NCBI GenBank assembly: GCA_035235625.1
Contig: CP141150.1
Location: 4,340,001 to 4,404,000 of the forward strand
Length of the DNA: 64,000 nt
Reading direction: 5' to 3'
DNA from: Saururus chinensis
Taxonomy: Eukaryota > Streptophyta > Magnoliopsida > Piperales > Saururaceae
The translations under genes were made by a program, and so were the position numbers. Below the pieces are notes generated by a model. It saw only the letters and a program-made list of their open reading frames with translations, was not told the DNA's origin and did not search any database. How positions within the stretch are numbered: position 1 is the first letter of the stretch; the number at the start of each line of letters is the position of its first letter. Positions 23,801 to 34,633 of this stretch are shown here, one piece after another.

Positions 23801-25278
23801 GTGGTTCGCCAGTGGTCGTTCCCTAAACACAAGTGGAGGCACTAAGGCCCGGCGTAGGTGGCCGACAAAGGTGGCAAAATTTCTAATTGCTATCGACAAC
23901 CAAATTATTATACAGGCAGTCATGCATCAAGCACAACTTACGGTGGAAGATATGGCCATGACAGCGGTAGAGCCTTCGGTGGCCCGAGGCTAATGGCTGA
24001 CAATGTTACTTCCCCTTTGAAGAATTGGGAACTGGGGACTCTTTCCCGTGGCTTTTAGGTCGTGCATAACAAAAGTGGGGGTGAAGAGGTAAAATCGGGC
24101 CAGAAGCGTTGGCCCTTTCCGTCATTGGGCAGGGGCAGAGACCATGTTGGTCGGACATGCGGCTCAAGTCCGTGCAATATAAAGTTGGACACATTGGCTT
24201 GGGTTGGAGCGGGGCCCATCAGCGGTAGTCAGAGACGTACCCCAGAGTTTAGGGGCATCTGGTGTGTGCAGAAGACGTGTAAGGGAGGCCTAGAATAGCG
24301 GCCCCTAACCATCATTGGGTTAAGCCGGGGATGCGGCTATCCTCTGGCTGACACCCGTGGCAGCAGGATCGTTGGTCAAAAGAAATAGATTCAGTTTAGC
24401 AGAGGGCGGTAGTGTGCCGAGTTGGGGTAGAAAACACGCATCGTCGGGTCGGGCCACAAACGGCTAGACTGGGTCGAGGACCAGACCTGGAAGACATCGG
24501 GACTCGGCAATCGCTGGATCATAGATAGTCAAATGGACGTCAGTGCGATATCACTTGACGTCTGACGACAGAGAATGGACACCGCCAAGGAAAAATGAGA
24601 CTTTACTCCAGTGCAGATCGACCAACCAAGAAAATTGAAACCCATCAGGGCAAGGGGAGCTAGACCTTGATACCTCATCGCTGCCGGCTTGAGGCGGCAA
24701 CCCGGAGGTCGATCAGTGGGTGGCGGCTGACATCTAAAACAAACGACTAGGGTGGTGGCCGATTGAAGTAGGGCAGAGGGGGTTGAGGGAGGCGGCGGCT
24801 AGGGTGGCGGCCAGGGAGGCAACCTTACCTTGCTGGGCTGGGGGAGGGCCAAAGGCGGGTCAATGATGGCCGGCCACCAGCGACACTATTGGTGGCCGCA
24901 ACACATAGAGAGAAAGAGAAAAACAGGTGCGACAGAATTTTTACCTCATGGCGGTGAAGCAGGGGCGGAGGCCGGGATGAAGGTGTCACGAGGTGGTCAT
25001 GGTCGGTGTGGAGATGTGGCGGTGAGCTAGAGGCCATGCAGTCGACAACAGTGGTGAATCGGGCAAAAGTGGCAATTCATAGACTGAAATGGGGAGAGGA
25101 AGGAAGAGAGCGGTGGTGGGCAGCATCGCTAGGCCGGTGTGACGGCGACGACATCGCCAGGCCATGGCCGGCTGGGCGGAAGCCAGTGGTGGCGCGCCTC
25201 AGGATTCACAGAAGGAAGGGAACATTGCCCTTCCATTGTTCTGCTTGCGATTGGGCACTCCATGCCTAATTTGCTTTG

Positions 25279-25334
<56 letters not shown>

Positions 25335-25603
25335 CATTTCTATTTTCCTTCGTATCTCGCCTTTTTTTTCTCTCGTTTTTGTGCCAAAAATTTTTGTGGC
25401 GCGTCGAGGCCCATGACCTGTTACTAAACACCACTTGTGACTCTTACAGTTACGTATATTGAGATCAATTATAAATATAGATACACCAAAGCGTCAAATT
25501 TCTTCATCGAAAATAGAAGCAGAAAATAACAGAACATTAGAGAAAAATTACAGAAAATTGCATAAATATGTAGAAAAATTAATAAAAAATTAGGGATGTT
25601 ACA
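20801..25603. mobile_element. 4.8 kb LTR-type insertion (solo LTR or non-coding LTR element) in the hAT
   Basis: It starts TGTCACACCCGAGG and ends GGGATGTTACA, so it has TG..CA ends. CACAT is duplicated exactly at 20796-20800 and 25604-25608. No second internal LTR copy and no gag or pol motif was seen, so a very long solo LTR is the simplest reading. The outer parts are AT-rich; 23.6-25.2 kb is GC-rich. A segment near 23040-23145 is the reverse complement of 60510-60600, so the region at 56930-61346 is a relative in the opposite direction. Open frames inside are not convincing. Confidence 0.8.
25281..25332. repeat. (AT)n microsatellite
   Basis: Twenty-six uninterrupted AT dinucleotides inside the 4.8 kb LTR-type insertion. 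Confidence 0.98.
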
Positions 25604-25608
25604 CACAT

Positions 25609-26661
25609 AATAAAAAATTGGGCATCTTATAGGCATACCATAATATTATAATTTCTTGTAATTCATAACAAGATTGTAACATTAAATAAGTACTATTCGA
25701 CTTGTGTTTAACATCTAAGACAATTTTTTTATATTTTTTACCATATGTTTACGTAAATCTCTAAATTCTTGAGATCTAGAAGGAGAAGAACTAATATATA
25801 CTAACTCTTCTCTAATATTTTTACATGATCTTTACCAATATTTAAACCGTCTTAAAAAATTAAATTAATAATATGACAACAACATTTTATGTAATTTATT
25901 TTTCCATCTAACATAGGGGGCAATTGTGATTTAAGAAAGTCAATTGAACTTTTATTATTCGAAGCATTATCTAAGGTAATATAAAGTATTTTATCATTAA
26001 TATGATAGTCATGAAAGATGTCATTGAAGAGTTAAATATAGTCTAACTTAGCTCTATTATGTGAAACATTGTGGAAATATAGGCTGAGGACGTTCTTTGC
26101 ATACCTTTCAAACTTATATCATCTGGAAAAAGAAGGGTTGTTTGGCGTGCACAATATATTTGGCTAACTCACTATGATTTGTACTTTCGGTATATGTGAA
26201 AGTACTCAAACTAGCCAATGAACTAGCTATTCTACATAAATGTGTTTGCCTCAAATCTAATTTTCTACCCTTTGCGACACTTGTCGACATGCCTAGAAAG
26301 ATGATTAGTGCATTTGGTGAGATACTGAGATGTGCTTTACAGTAATTACAAACTGCCTACAGTACCATCTGCCCTGCCTAGGTTTATTTGGTTATGACAC
26401 TTCTTTTTTTGTCAAATACTCCCACATATAAGAAACTTTGGACTTTTTGGGTGCACTTGGTACAGTTGGCCATTGCCCCACGACCACGACCACTAGTTGC
26501 CAGTGCCACTTCCAGTTCTGTTGGTTGCTCTTCATTCGTTGAGAATGAGATGTCAAACTCCTAATCGAGATGAATTGGATTCCCTTGCCTGATGGGCATA
26601 TGACTTTCCCGATGTTGGAGTTGGACTCATTTATAGAATGAGAGTGAGAGTAGTGAGCCAT
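25609..26661 (-). pseudogene. hAT transposase, N-terminal and central parts
   Basis: On the minus strand a region starting near 26661 has a BED-finger-like piece (KSKVSYMWEYLTKKE). It is followed by YTESTNHSELAKYIVHAKQP and then the conserved hAT core, KILYITLDNASNNKSSIDFL, with IKCCCHIINLIF after it. The DNA(S/T)NN and C..H..NL motifs are those of hAT transposases. Stops and frame shifts are frequent. Confidence 0.78.
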
Positions 26662-26820
26662 TTATCTAAAAAAAATGAAGATACAATTAGAAAGAAAGAA
26701 AGTATGAAAAAAATGAAGATTAAAATAAAATAATAAAATTACAAAAAAACTACCTCAAATTTGTGTAGAGACAACTTTTCCTAAGTGATGTATCAACGAT
26801 TACAAAACCTATGACAAAGG

Positions 26821-28000
26821 TTGAAGTTGGTGGATGAGTACACTAAGGAATTCTATCAATTGTTACACCGTAATGACTTGGCTGAATCAGATGAACAACT
26901 TGTGTCTCGTTATATTGGAAGTATGCGTCAAAATTTGATAGAGACCTTGAATTTGTTTCATACTTTTTCCTTATTGGAGGAGCATTCTAGAGCGCTCTAC
27001 TTGGAAAAACAGAAAAGGCCTTATTGGCTGCCGCTTTGGAGAGACCAATGATACTTCTTTAGCCAAATCGGCTACCACTAATTTTAGTAGTGTACAAGTC
27101 CCTTCCAAGGCTGCACCTCAAGGCACTTAGAACACCACTAAAGCCTCTACAGGCACTGGTCCAAAGTGTTTTAAATGTGGAGGAATGGTTCATAGAACAG
27201 AAAATTGTCTTCGTAATAACTGGAATGGTAAAGGATTATTTACTAAATTTGATGAAAATGATGAGCTTGATCACGTTTCTTTTAATTACACTAATCTTAT
27301 ATATGATGAAGAACCAAGCAAAGAGATAGTGGAAGGTGATCATGGAGAAGCTTTGGTGACATGTTGCCTTTACTTTTCCCTTAAGGAGGTTGAAGATGAT
27401 CATTGGTTAAGGAACAATATATTTTACATGACTTGCACTATTAGGGGCAAAGTTTTTCATCTTGTTATTGATTCAGGTAGCTGTGACAATGTGGTGGCTG
27501 AAGAAGCGGTTCAAAAGCTTTAATTGAGCACTACACCCCATCCCTATCCATACACATTTTCTTGGATAAAGAAAGGAAGTGAGGTACAACTCTCTAAATG
27601 ATGCTTGTTCCTTTCTCTATTGGTTCTACATATAAGGACCAGATGTGGTGTAATGTTGTTACTATGGATGCTTGTCATTTGTTACCTGAGTGTTCTTAGC
27701 AATATTATTAATGTGTGATGCTTGATGGCCGTAAGAACACATATAGTTTGTTTAGAATAACATAAAAAATATTTTTTTGTCTCATAAAGATGAGGTGGTT
27801 AAACCCTAAAACAACAAAGAAGTGACTCTTTTGTCTAGGGGAAATTTTCTTGAGGAATTGAAAGGAGATGATGTTGTATATACTTTGATTTCTAAGGAGG
27901 ATAATGAAGGTGAGGATATTTACGAAGAGGTTAAACCTTTGGTGATAAATATCATGATATTTTTTTTGGAGTCCCTACCCGATGGATTGCCACCCTTTAT
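26821..28000 (+). pseudogene. Ty3/gypsy gag-protease remnant, split by a nested LTR
   Basis: Plus-strand frames give a gag tail (DEYTKEFYQLLHRNDLAES). A CCHC zinc knuckle (CFKCGGMVHRTENC) is at 27167-27208. A retropepsin-like segment follows with LVIDSGSCDNVV (catalytic DSG kept), and then the protease-RT linker ending LPDGLPPF. The frame then meets the insertion at 28001 and resumes at 40012. Stops and shifts show it is dead. Confidence 0.82.
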
Positions 28001-28288
28001 TGTAATGACCACGAATTTTTGGTATGATTCTTGCCTCTAATAAAACTATTTTATGAGTTTTTAATTATTTTAAATTAGTTAGAGGAAAACATTTGGAGAT
28101 TTTTTATTGGGTGTGATAGAGCTCGGTGAGACGAGCGTAACAAACCTAAGAACACACTAAACAAAGGTCGAGAATGAAAGTTACAACCTCGAGAAGCGTG
28201 CCACATGGGCGAGACCCACTTTTAAAAGTGCAGGATAACCTACTCATGTGCAATCTAGTTTTGAAGGGCTCATCGATAAAAGTTCATC

Positions 28289-31200
28289 TGTCATGCCCCG
28301 GCATTGCCCGACCCGAGCTGAACCCGGTCCAGGGGCTAGTCAAGCGCACGGGGGCGACAATGGGAGTTGAGATACGGTTTAGCGGAAGACTTATGCCCTA
28401 ATCACGGGCGACCTAACAAAATTACAGAGCATGCACACCACTTGGAGTAAGAGTAAACAAGTAGAAAAGAAAGAGTTACTTTAACTCTAAGATAAACAAC
28501 AGTCTCAAACCCACATGCTAAGTTAAACCATAGCCCACTTTAGGCTCCAAAATAGGTCTTAAATAACACAACTGTATAAAGTAGCATAATTCAAAATGAG
28601 AACCATACACAAAGGTTCTAATCATAAAAGCAAAGCAAGGAAACAAGCCACATAGAGTCTCCAAGATCACATCCAAGTGATCTCCGATCTCTCTTCATAG
28701 AGAGGATCCTGTCCATCTGCGTGTCACGCCACACAACCCCAAAGCAAAAATACAAGAAAGAGGGGTGAGTTTAATAAACTTAGCAATGATTTTTAATATA
28801 ACTATCATCATCGGAAACATGACAGCATAACAATATAATCATTCAGATCAAAGATTGATAAGATGTATCATTTTCTGATCACACATATACACCACCTAAA
28901 CCTGCATCATAGTGTATAATTCACATAGTGCCATTCACATCACATAAACCTGCATCATTGTGTATAATTCACATGATGCCATTCACATCACATAAACCTA
29001 CATGAGATGTATCCCTAACACACATTTCAGATCATGCATCATATCAACCTGCATGAGATGTACCTCTAACATACATTTCAGATCATGCATCACATCATAT
29101 CAACCTACATGAGATGTATCTTCAACATACATTTCAGATCATGCATCACATTATATCAACCTGCATGAGATGTATCTCTAACATACATTTTAGATCATGC
29201 ATCAACATCATATCAAGAATGCCTCCATCAAGGAGTAATCACAATTAGTGTCATAAAGACGGGAACACAGACAAGGCCATGAAGGCGTGTCATGGTCCAA
29301 ATTCTATACAAGAATTTAAGAAGTTCGGGGTTGTCAATCCCTAAAGCTGCTCGCCCCAGACGATCCTAGCCAAGGATGTCACATTCTCACAAAGAGAATG
29401 TGACATCTCCTGCGATGGGGAAGAACCGGAGTTCCTACGTAGGAAACCCTAGAACACATGGTAGCTAGTATACAAAACATACCATACTGAATTTTCAGGG
29501 TCCAGAAGACAATCATAATAATCTCAACTCGCAATACAAGTACGTAACTCGTCCCCCACATAATTCCATTTAACTAGACTCAACCCGGGGAGTGCACATA
29601 TTCCACGAAGGAATTCAAATCAAGACATGTCCTTTCGGACCAATCAAGTTTCGGTTAAGCCACGACCGATTAATCTGGCATGCAATTTCACCACATTGCA
29701 TCCAATTGATCACATTCGATTAATCTCGATAAAGCCTCAATTGGAAATCCATTTTCATGATGCATGCAACATGGTACATACATGAGCAAGGCTTACATGA
29801 ATCCTAATTAATGATAAGTGCTCTCACTCATCAGCCCCCCATGCATCATTCATAATCATAATATCAATGCCCTTCATCATCATTAACCCCCACATGTGTG
29901 TGTACATAGTAGAAGCACTTCACTCAATGCATATCAATATGGTTGTAATTCACTCACCATCATACTATACATGTGCATTAACATCTAATCATGAATTCCA
30001 ACAGAAATTATAGGTGAGGAATCATTTAATCATAACTCAAATCAAGCTTAACCATAAGCTAAATACATGTAAGATCATTCAGTTCATCCTTGAGCTATGA
30101 CATTCACAAATATTCACACATCAATTAACCACATCCTAACATGACATATTAGTCAGTTAGTATGCCGCAGCTCTACTAAAAATATACATAACCATAGATA
30201 ATCAATCATTCATAACTTCAAGATGGCAATTCCAATATCATATATCCAACCACAAGCCATTCTACATAACACTAAATATATACCACAACTTCATAACCTT
30301 TAATGGTATACCTTTCAAGTAACATACTACAGCTCAAAACACTCCACATACACATGAAAATGATATATTAAAGTAGAATTACCGAAATAAACATCATGCA
30401 AAAATTACAAAATCTGCTGTGTAGCCGTTCGAACGCCCAGTAGGGCCGTTCGATCGGCTAAACGGGAAATATGTTGAACTGACAGTGTTGCCGTTCGAAC
30501 ACCCAGGAGGGCCGTTCGAATGCCAGCAAGGCAGAATCAACCTTCTTCTCCATTTCAAAATTTCAAACCGAAACACCATTGATGAAACTTAAAATCTCCA
30601 TCTAACAACTCAAATGCCATTAAAATTTCACCATACCTTCCAGAAAGCTAATCTACATCATAACAAGATAAAACCCTAAGAAATCGGGATAAAAGATTAT
30701 CATTTACTATTCTCGCTATTAAAGCACTAAATCAAGTAAATCCACTCCAACTAAACCACAAAATCAAGATTTTTACCATAGGAAGACTGAAATTTTGAAA
30801 GTCCATTACCTTATCCCTTAATTAGGCTTGGATTTGATGGTCACCCTTCTTGACAACCTTACAAAGACATAGAGTTTAAATTAAACTCCATTAAAACTGA
30901 TTTAACATAGAAAACCCTAATGAAAAACTTAGATCTAGGGCTTGTTGAATATAAAAATTGGATTTTTAGATCTAAGGTTTGAAGTAAAGATGCAAATCAG
31001 TAGTTTTAATATTTAAAAATAAATCAAAATAAAGGGGAAATAATAGATCTAGAAAGGATTAAGAGAAAATCTAGGTTTTAAGGCTTAATTACAAGAGACT
31101 TACCTTAAACTCTTAATCTGGGCCTAATTGGGGAATTAGGCATAACCTCCCTTTCCCAGCCTATTCCCAAAATGGAAATGGCTCAGGTCATTCTATTTAT

Positions 31201-31623
31201 AGTAGGGTTTAGGGTGTGTATCGGTAATTTGTGGGGTATGAATAGAAAAATAAGCTAAAAATGGGTATTTTAGCTATTTGAACATTAATTAAACCTGGGA
31301 AAATTATGAAAAATTTTGGTAAAGGCTTGTGTTGATGTCTGGGTTAATTTGGTCGAAAAACCAAAATTTTGACGGTGGGGCCCACAGGGAGTCCCGCCAA
31401 ACCCTAATTTTTGGAAAATTAGTAAAAATTCAAAAATATCCCAAAAATTCAGATTTGACTCAAAATCACTTAAAACCTATATTTGTAAAGTTGATTTTTA
31501 TTAAAACTATAAGAAACACCATTTATATCTGAAACCACTGAATTAATAATAAAATGTGTTAACCACGAAATAACCGATAATTAAAATGAAACAAAAACCG
31601 GTTTAGAAATGAGAGTCCTTACA
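28289..31623 (-). mobile_element. Family-Y LTR (copy Y1), 3' LTR of a truncated gypsy element
   Basis: On the minus strand it starts TGTAAGGACTCTC and ends GCCGGGGCATGACA (3.34 kb). A polypurine tract, CTAAGAGGGGGAGGA on the minus strand (31624-31638), lies directly before it, so this is the 3' LTR. It has a TATA-type motif near 31195-31205 (minus strand), a 50-60 bp tandem array at about 28880-29210, and two palindrome pairs at 30420-30530. Confidence 0.88.
28880..29215. repeat. Tandem array inside LTR Y1
   Basis: Units of about 50-60 bases each contain CATTTCAGATCATGCATCA and CCTGCATGAGATGTA. Matching arrays occur in other family-Y copies, for example 55476-55690. Confidence 0.75.
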
Positions 31624-31751
31624 TCCTCCCCCTCTTAGAAATTTTGGTCCCCCAAAATTCACTAGAGGTCAGTGGCAAAAAGATGAGGGTACTTCTTTTT
31701 GGTCTCGTCCTCCGTTTCCCATGTGGCTTCATCGACTCCGTGATTCTTCCA

Positions 31752-33152
31752 CTACACCTTCACGAGTGGGATTGCCTTTTGCCGAAGTACCTTCTCTTTA
31801 CGGTTGGGAATCTGGATAGGTACCTCATTGTAGGAAAGATTCTCCTGGAGCTCCAACGGCTCAAAATCCAAGACATGAGTAGGATCCGGCTCATACTTCC
31901 GAAGAAGTGAGACGTGGAATACATTATGGATATCGGCCAATCGGGGTGGAAGTGCTACCCGATATGTTGTGGCGCCTATCATCTCCAAGATCTCAAATGG
32001 ACTAATAAAACGAGGTGACAACTTCCCCTGTTGTCCGAATCGAACAACACCACGGGTTGGAGAGATCTTAAGGAAAACATGGTCACCAACACTAAACTCC
32101 AACTCTCGCTGTCTTTTATCGGCATAACTCTTCTGATGGCTCTGGGCTGTCTGCAACCTCTCCCAGATGAGGCGTATCTTCTCCACTGACTGCTGGATAA
32201 GATCTGGGCCAGTGAGAAGGTGATCTCCAACCTTACTCCAACACAAAGGTGATCGGCAAGGACGCCCATAAAGCGCCTCGAAAGGTGCCATCCGGATGCT
32301 CGCTTGGTAGCTATTATTATAGGAAAACTCAACCAGTAGCAAATGTTGCTCCCAACTTCCTTTCCACTCAAGGATAGATGCTCAGAGTATGTCCTCAAGC
32401 GTCTGAATGGTCCTTTCGGACTATCAGTCCATCTGAGGGTGATAGGCGAAGCTGAGATGTAGAGATGTGCCCAAGGCACCCTGAAAGCTCTGCCAAAACC
32501 TCGAAGTGAACCATGGGTCACGGTCAGAGACAATAGATACTGGAATCCCATGTAACCCCACGATCTCCCTCATATATAGAGAAGCCAAGGCATCCAAAGG
32601 AGTAGTCATTCTGATCGCGAGGAAATGAGCGGACTTCGTAAGTCGGTCAACAATCACCCAAACCGCATCATTACCACCCGGCGACAGTGGCAATCCGGAA
32701 ACAAAATCCATAGTGACGTGCTCCCACTTCCACTCTGAGATTGGAAGTGGTTGTAGTAAACCGCTTGGATGCTGGTGCTCTGCCTTGACTTGCTGGCACA
32801 CAAGGCATTTAGACATGTACACCGCAATGTCTTTCTTCATCCCCTTCCACCAAAACGTCCTCTTCACATTGTGGTACATCTTCGTTCCTCCAGGGTGGAT
32901 AGAGAACTTAGAATGGTGCGCCTCCGATAGGATATGCTCTCTCAACTCAACGGGGCTCGGCACACACCAGCGACCCTTATACATCAAACTCCCATCGGCC
33001 TTTTCCTCGATGCCCAACACTACCTTCTCCCTTAGCTTGGCCTTAAGAGCTAGAGTCTCTTCGTCACTTTTTTGAGCCTTGACCACATCATCCACCACAC
33101 ATGTACATAGTGTGATGGTGCTGCATTTTTGACGTGTAGTGGCACGACACAT
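31752..33152 (-). pseudogene. Ty3/gypsy integrase with C-terminal pol tail, truncated
   Basis: Minus strand, one frame throughout. The zinc-binding HHCC domain shows HHSKFSIHPGG and CLVCQQ. The integrase core has MDFVSGLP and SDRDPWFTSRFW (two catalytic Asp) and SERTIQTLED (the Glu). The tail runs VEFSYNNSYQASIRMAPFEA, then LADIHNVFHVSLLRKY. Three in-frame stops break it: TGA 32426-32424, TAG 32423-32421 and TGA 32384-32382. The last two fit C-to-T change of CAG and CGA. The element ends abruptly near 33152, so gag, protease, RT, RNase H and 5' LTR are missing. The polypurine tract and LTR Y1 follow downstream. Confidence 0.92.
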
Positions 33153-34633
33153 GTCACGTACCCATGTGCGAGCACGCCGTCAGCCCGCGGGTCTTTCCTA
33201 TAAATTGAAGTTCTTGTTCATTCTTCCGGATAAGTTTATGGAGTCATTCTTAGTCTATTTTCTTCTGTTCAAAAAGCGTTCTTAGCTAAATCGAGGGTGT
33301 TCTACACAATGAAAGCGTCCATTCCTCGAGATAGCGACCCTATATGGGGGAAACGTCATGGGGTAAGGGGAGGTTCTGTCCGTAGCCTACGGGCACGGAA
33401 AAAGTTTTTGGAGTCAATCTTAGTATGTTTTCTTCAGTTGAAGATGTGTTCTTACCTAAATCGAGCATGCTAGACATCATAGCGTGGTTATTTTCCTAGT
33501 TGGAGACCTCCAAAACCTCAGAAGGGGACATCTAATTTCGTGGTGTTTGGTTGATCGATTTCGAACTCGCACGGAGAGCGAGGTAGAGGCTTTTATCCTT
33601 TCTTATGATATGATTATAAACTTTGGTTGTGTTTTTAACTTATTATTTATATGACTCTCGCATGTTATGTGTTAGAAATTATTTTTAAGTTATGATTTAT
33701 GATTTCTGCATATGTATTAGATCTATTGAATGGTTAATCGTTGAGATAGAATATGATTTATATATTGTATGTTTATAATGTTATTATGTATATTCAATTA
33801 GTCGAATGATTTGTGGTTGTAAGCGGATATGTTTTATATACTACATACTTTATAATTGCCTCATATATAATAGTTTGATCGAATGTTTATCCGAGGATTT
33901 TGATATAAATTATACACGTTGGAGCGTGTGAGATAGAGACAAACTAGCTTCGCCATTGTTTTCATTGCGAATGAATATAATATGTGTGAAAGACGGTTTT
34001 TAGAGAACTCGTCCTTATTGAAAGGAGGATTCTCAAGATTATTTTTGAAAAGACGTATAAGCATGGTGATCGAGTTACTGAAGCGGGACAAAGAAGGGGT
34101 AACTATCTCATTGGAAAGAACGACCAACCTTGCCTTTGTAGTCATTGATAGTGACACTCCTATGGCTTGTAGAGGCGGAGCTAGGGTTTTTCAAAAGGAT
34201 AAACATTGGGATGAAATGTTTTAAAATAAAATAGCCCTTTTTGGAGTCTAGGAACTCTAGGATATTTTGATTGAGTCTGGGACTCAAGATTATGAGTCTG
34301 GGACTCAAGACTATGAGTTTGGGACTCATGAGTGTTTCGGTTGTCCGAAGTTATTGTTGGGTGCCTCAATAGAGCTCCCTTGACTAGTTAAGGGCACAAT
34401 TAATCCGGTTCAAAATTGGATGCACGATACCTATTTTAGCCTGGTGAGCCCCTAACGAAGGGCAAGACCCCCGATTCGCCCCTAACGAAGGGCAACTATT
34501 AAGGCTACGCGTGCTAGGGTAGATAGTATCATGGGAATACTTTCTACTCTCTATATCCTAGTGCCCCATGAGTGCGGGTGGCTCTTCTAGTCACAAGCAC
34601 AAATTATTTTGAGATGATATGTGGAGGAGTAAG
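33153..34633. other. Interior part of LTR X between its two insertions
   Basis: No coding sequence. The segment is AT-rich with LTR-like short repeats, such as two copies of CCCCTAACGAAGGGCAA at 34450-34500 and GGGACTCAAGAYTATGAGT at 34280-34320. Assignment to X is inferred from the flanking target duplications. Confidence 0.55.

Larger units (their letters stand above)
19759..26661 (-). mobile_element. Decayed autonomous-type hAT transposon, split by an LTR insertion
   Basis: The 3' end near 19759 reads TAAAAGTGGCAAAAGGCCGG, close to the TAGGGGTGGCA end of the hAT element at 8498-8696. Transposase remnants lie at 20160-20795 and 25609-26661, interrupted by the insertion at 20801-25603. I could not find the matching right-hand TIR; sequence to the right passes into gypsy gag by about 26820. 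Confidence 0.72.

Noticed and set aside
24825-25269. GC-rich open frames
   Set aside because: They lie inside the 4.8 kb LTR-type insertion, on both strands, with no motif.
30420-30530. TTCGAA palindromes as heat-shock elements or tRNA B boxes
   Set aside because: Heat-shock elements need GAA and TTC separated by two bases, and no A box or clover-leaf is present.
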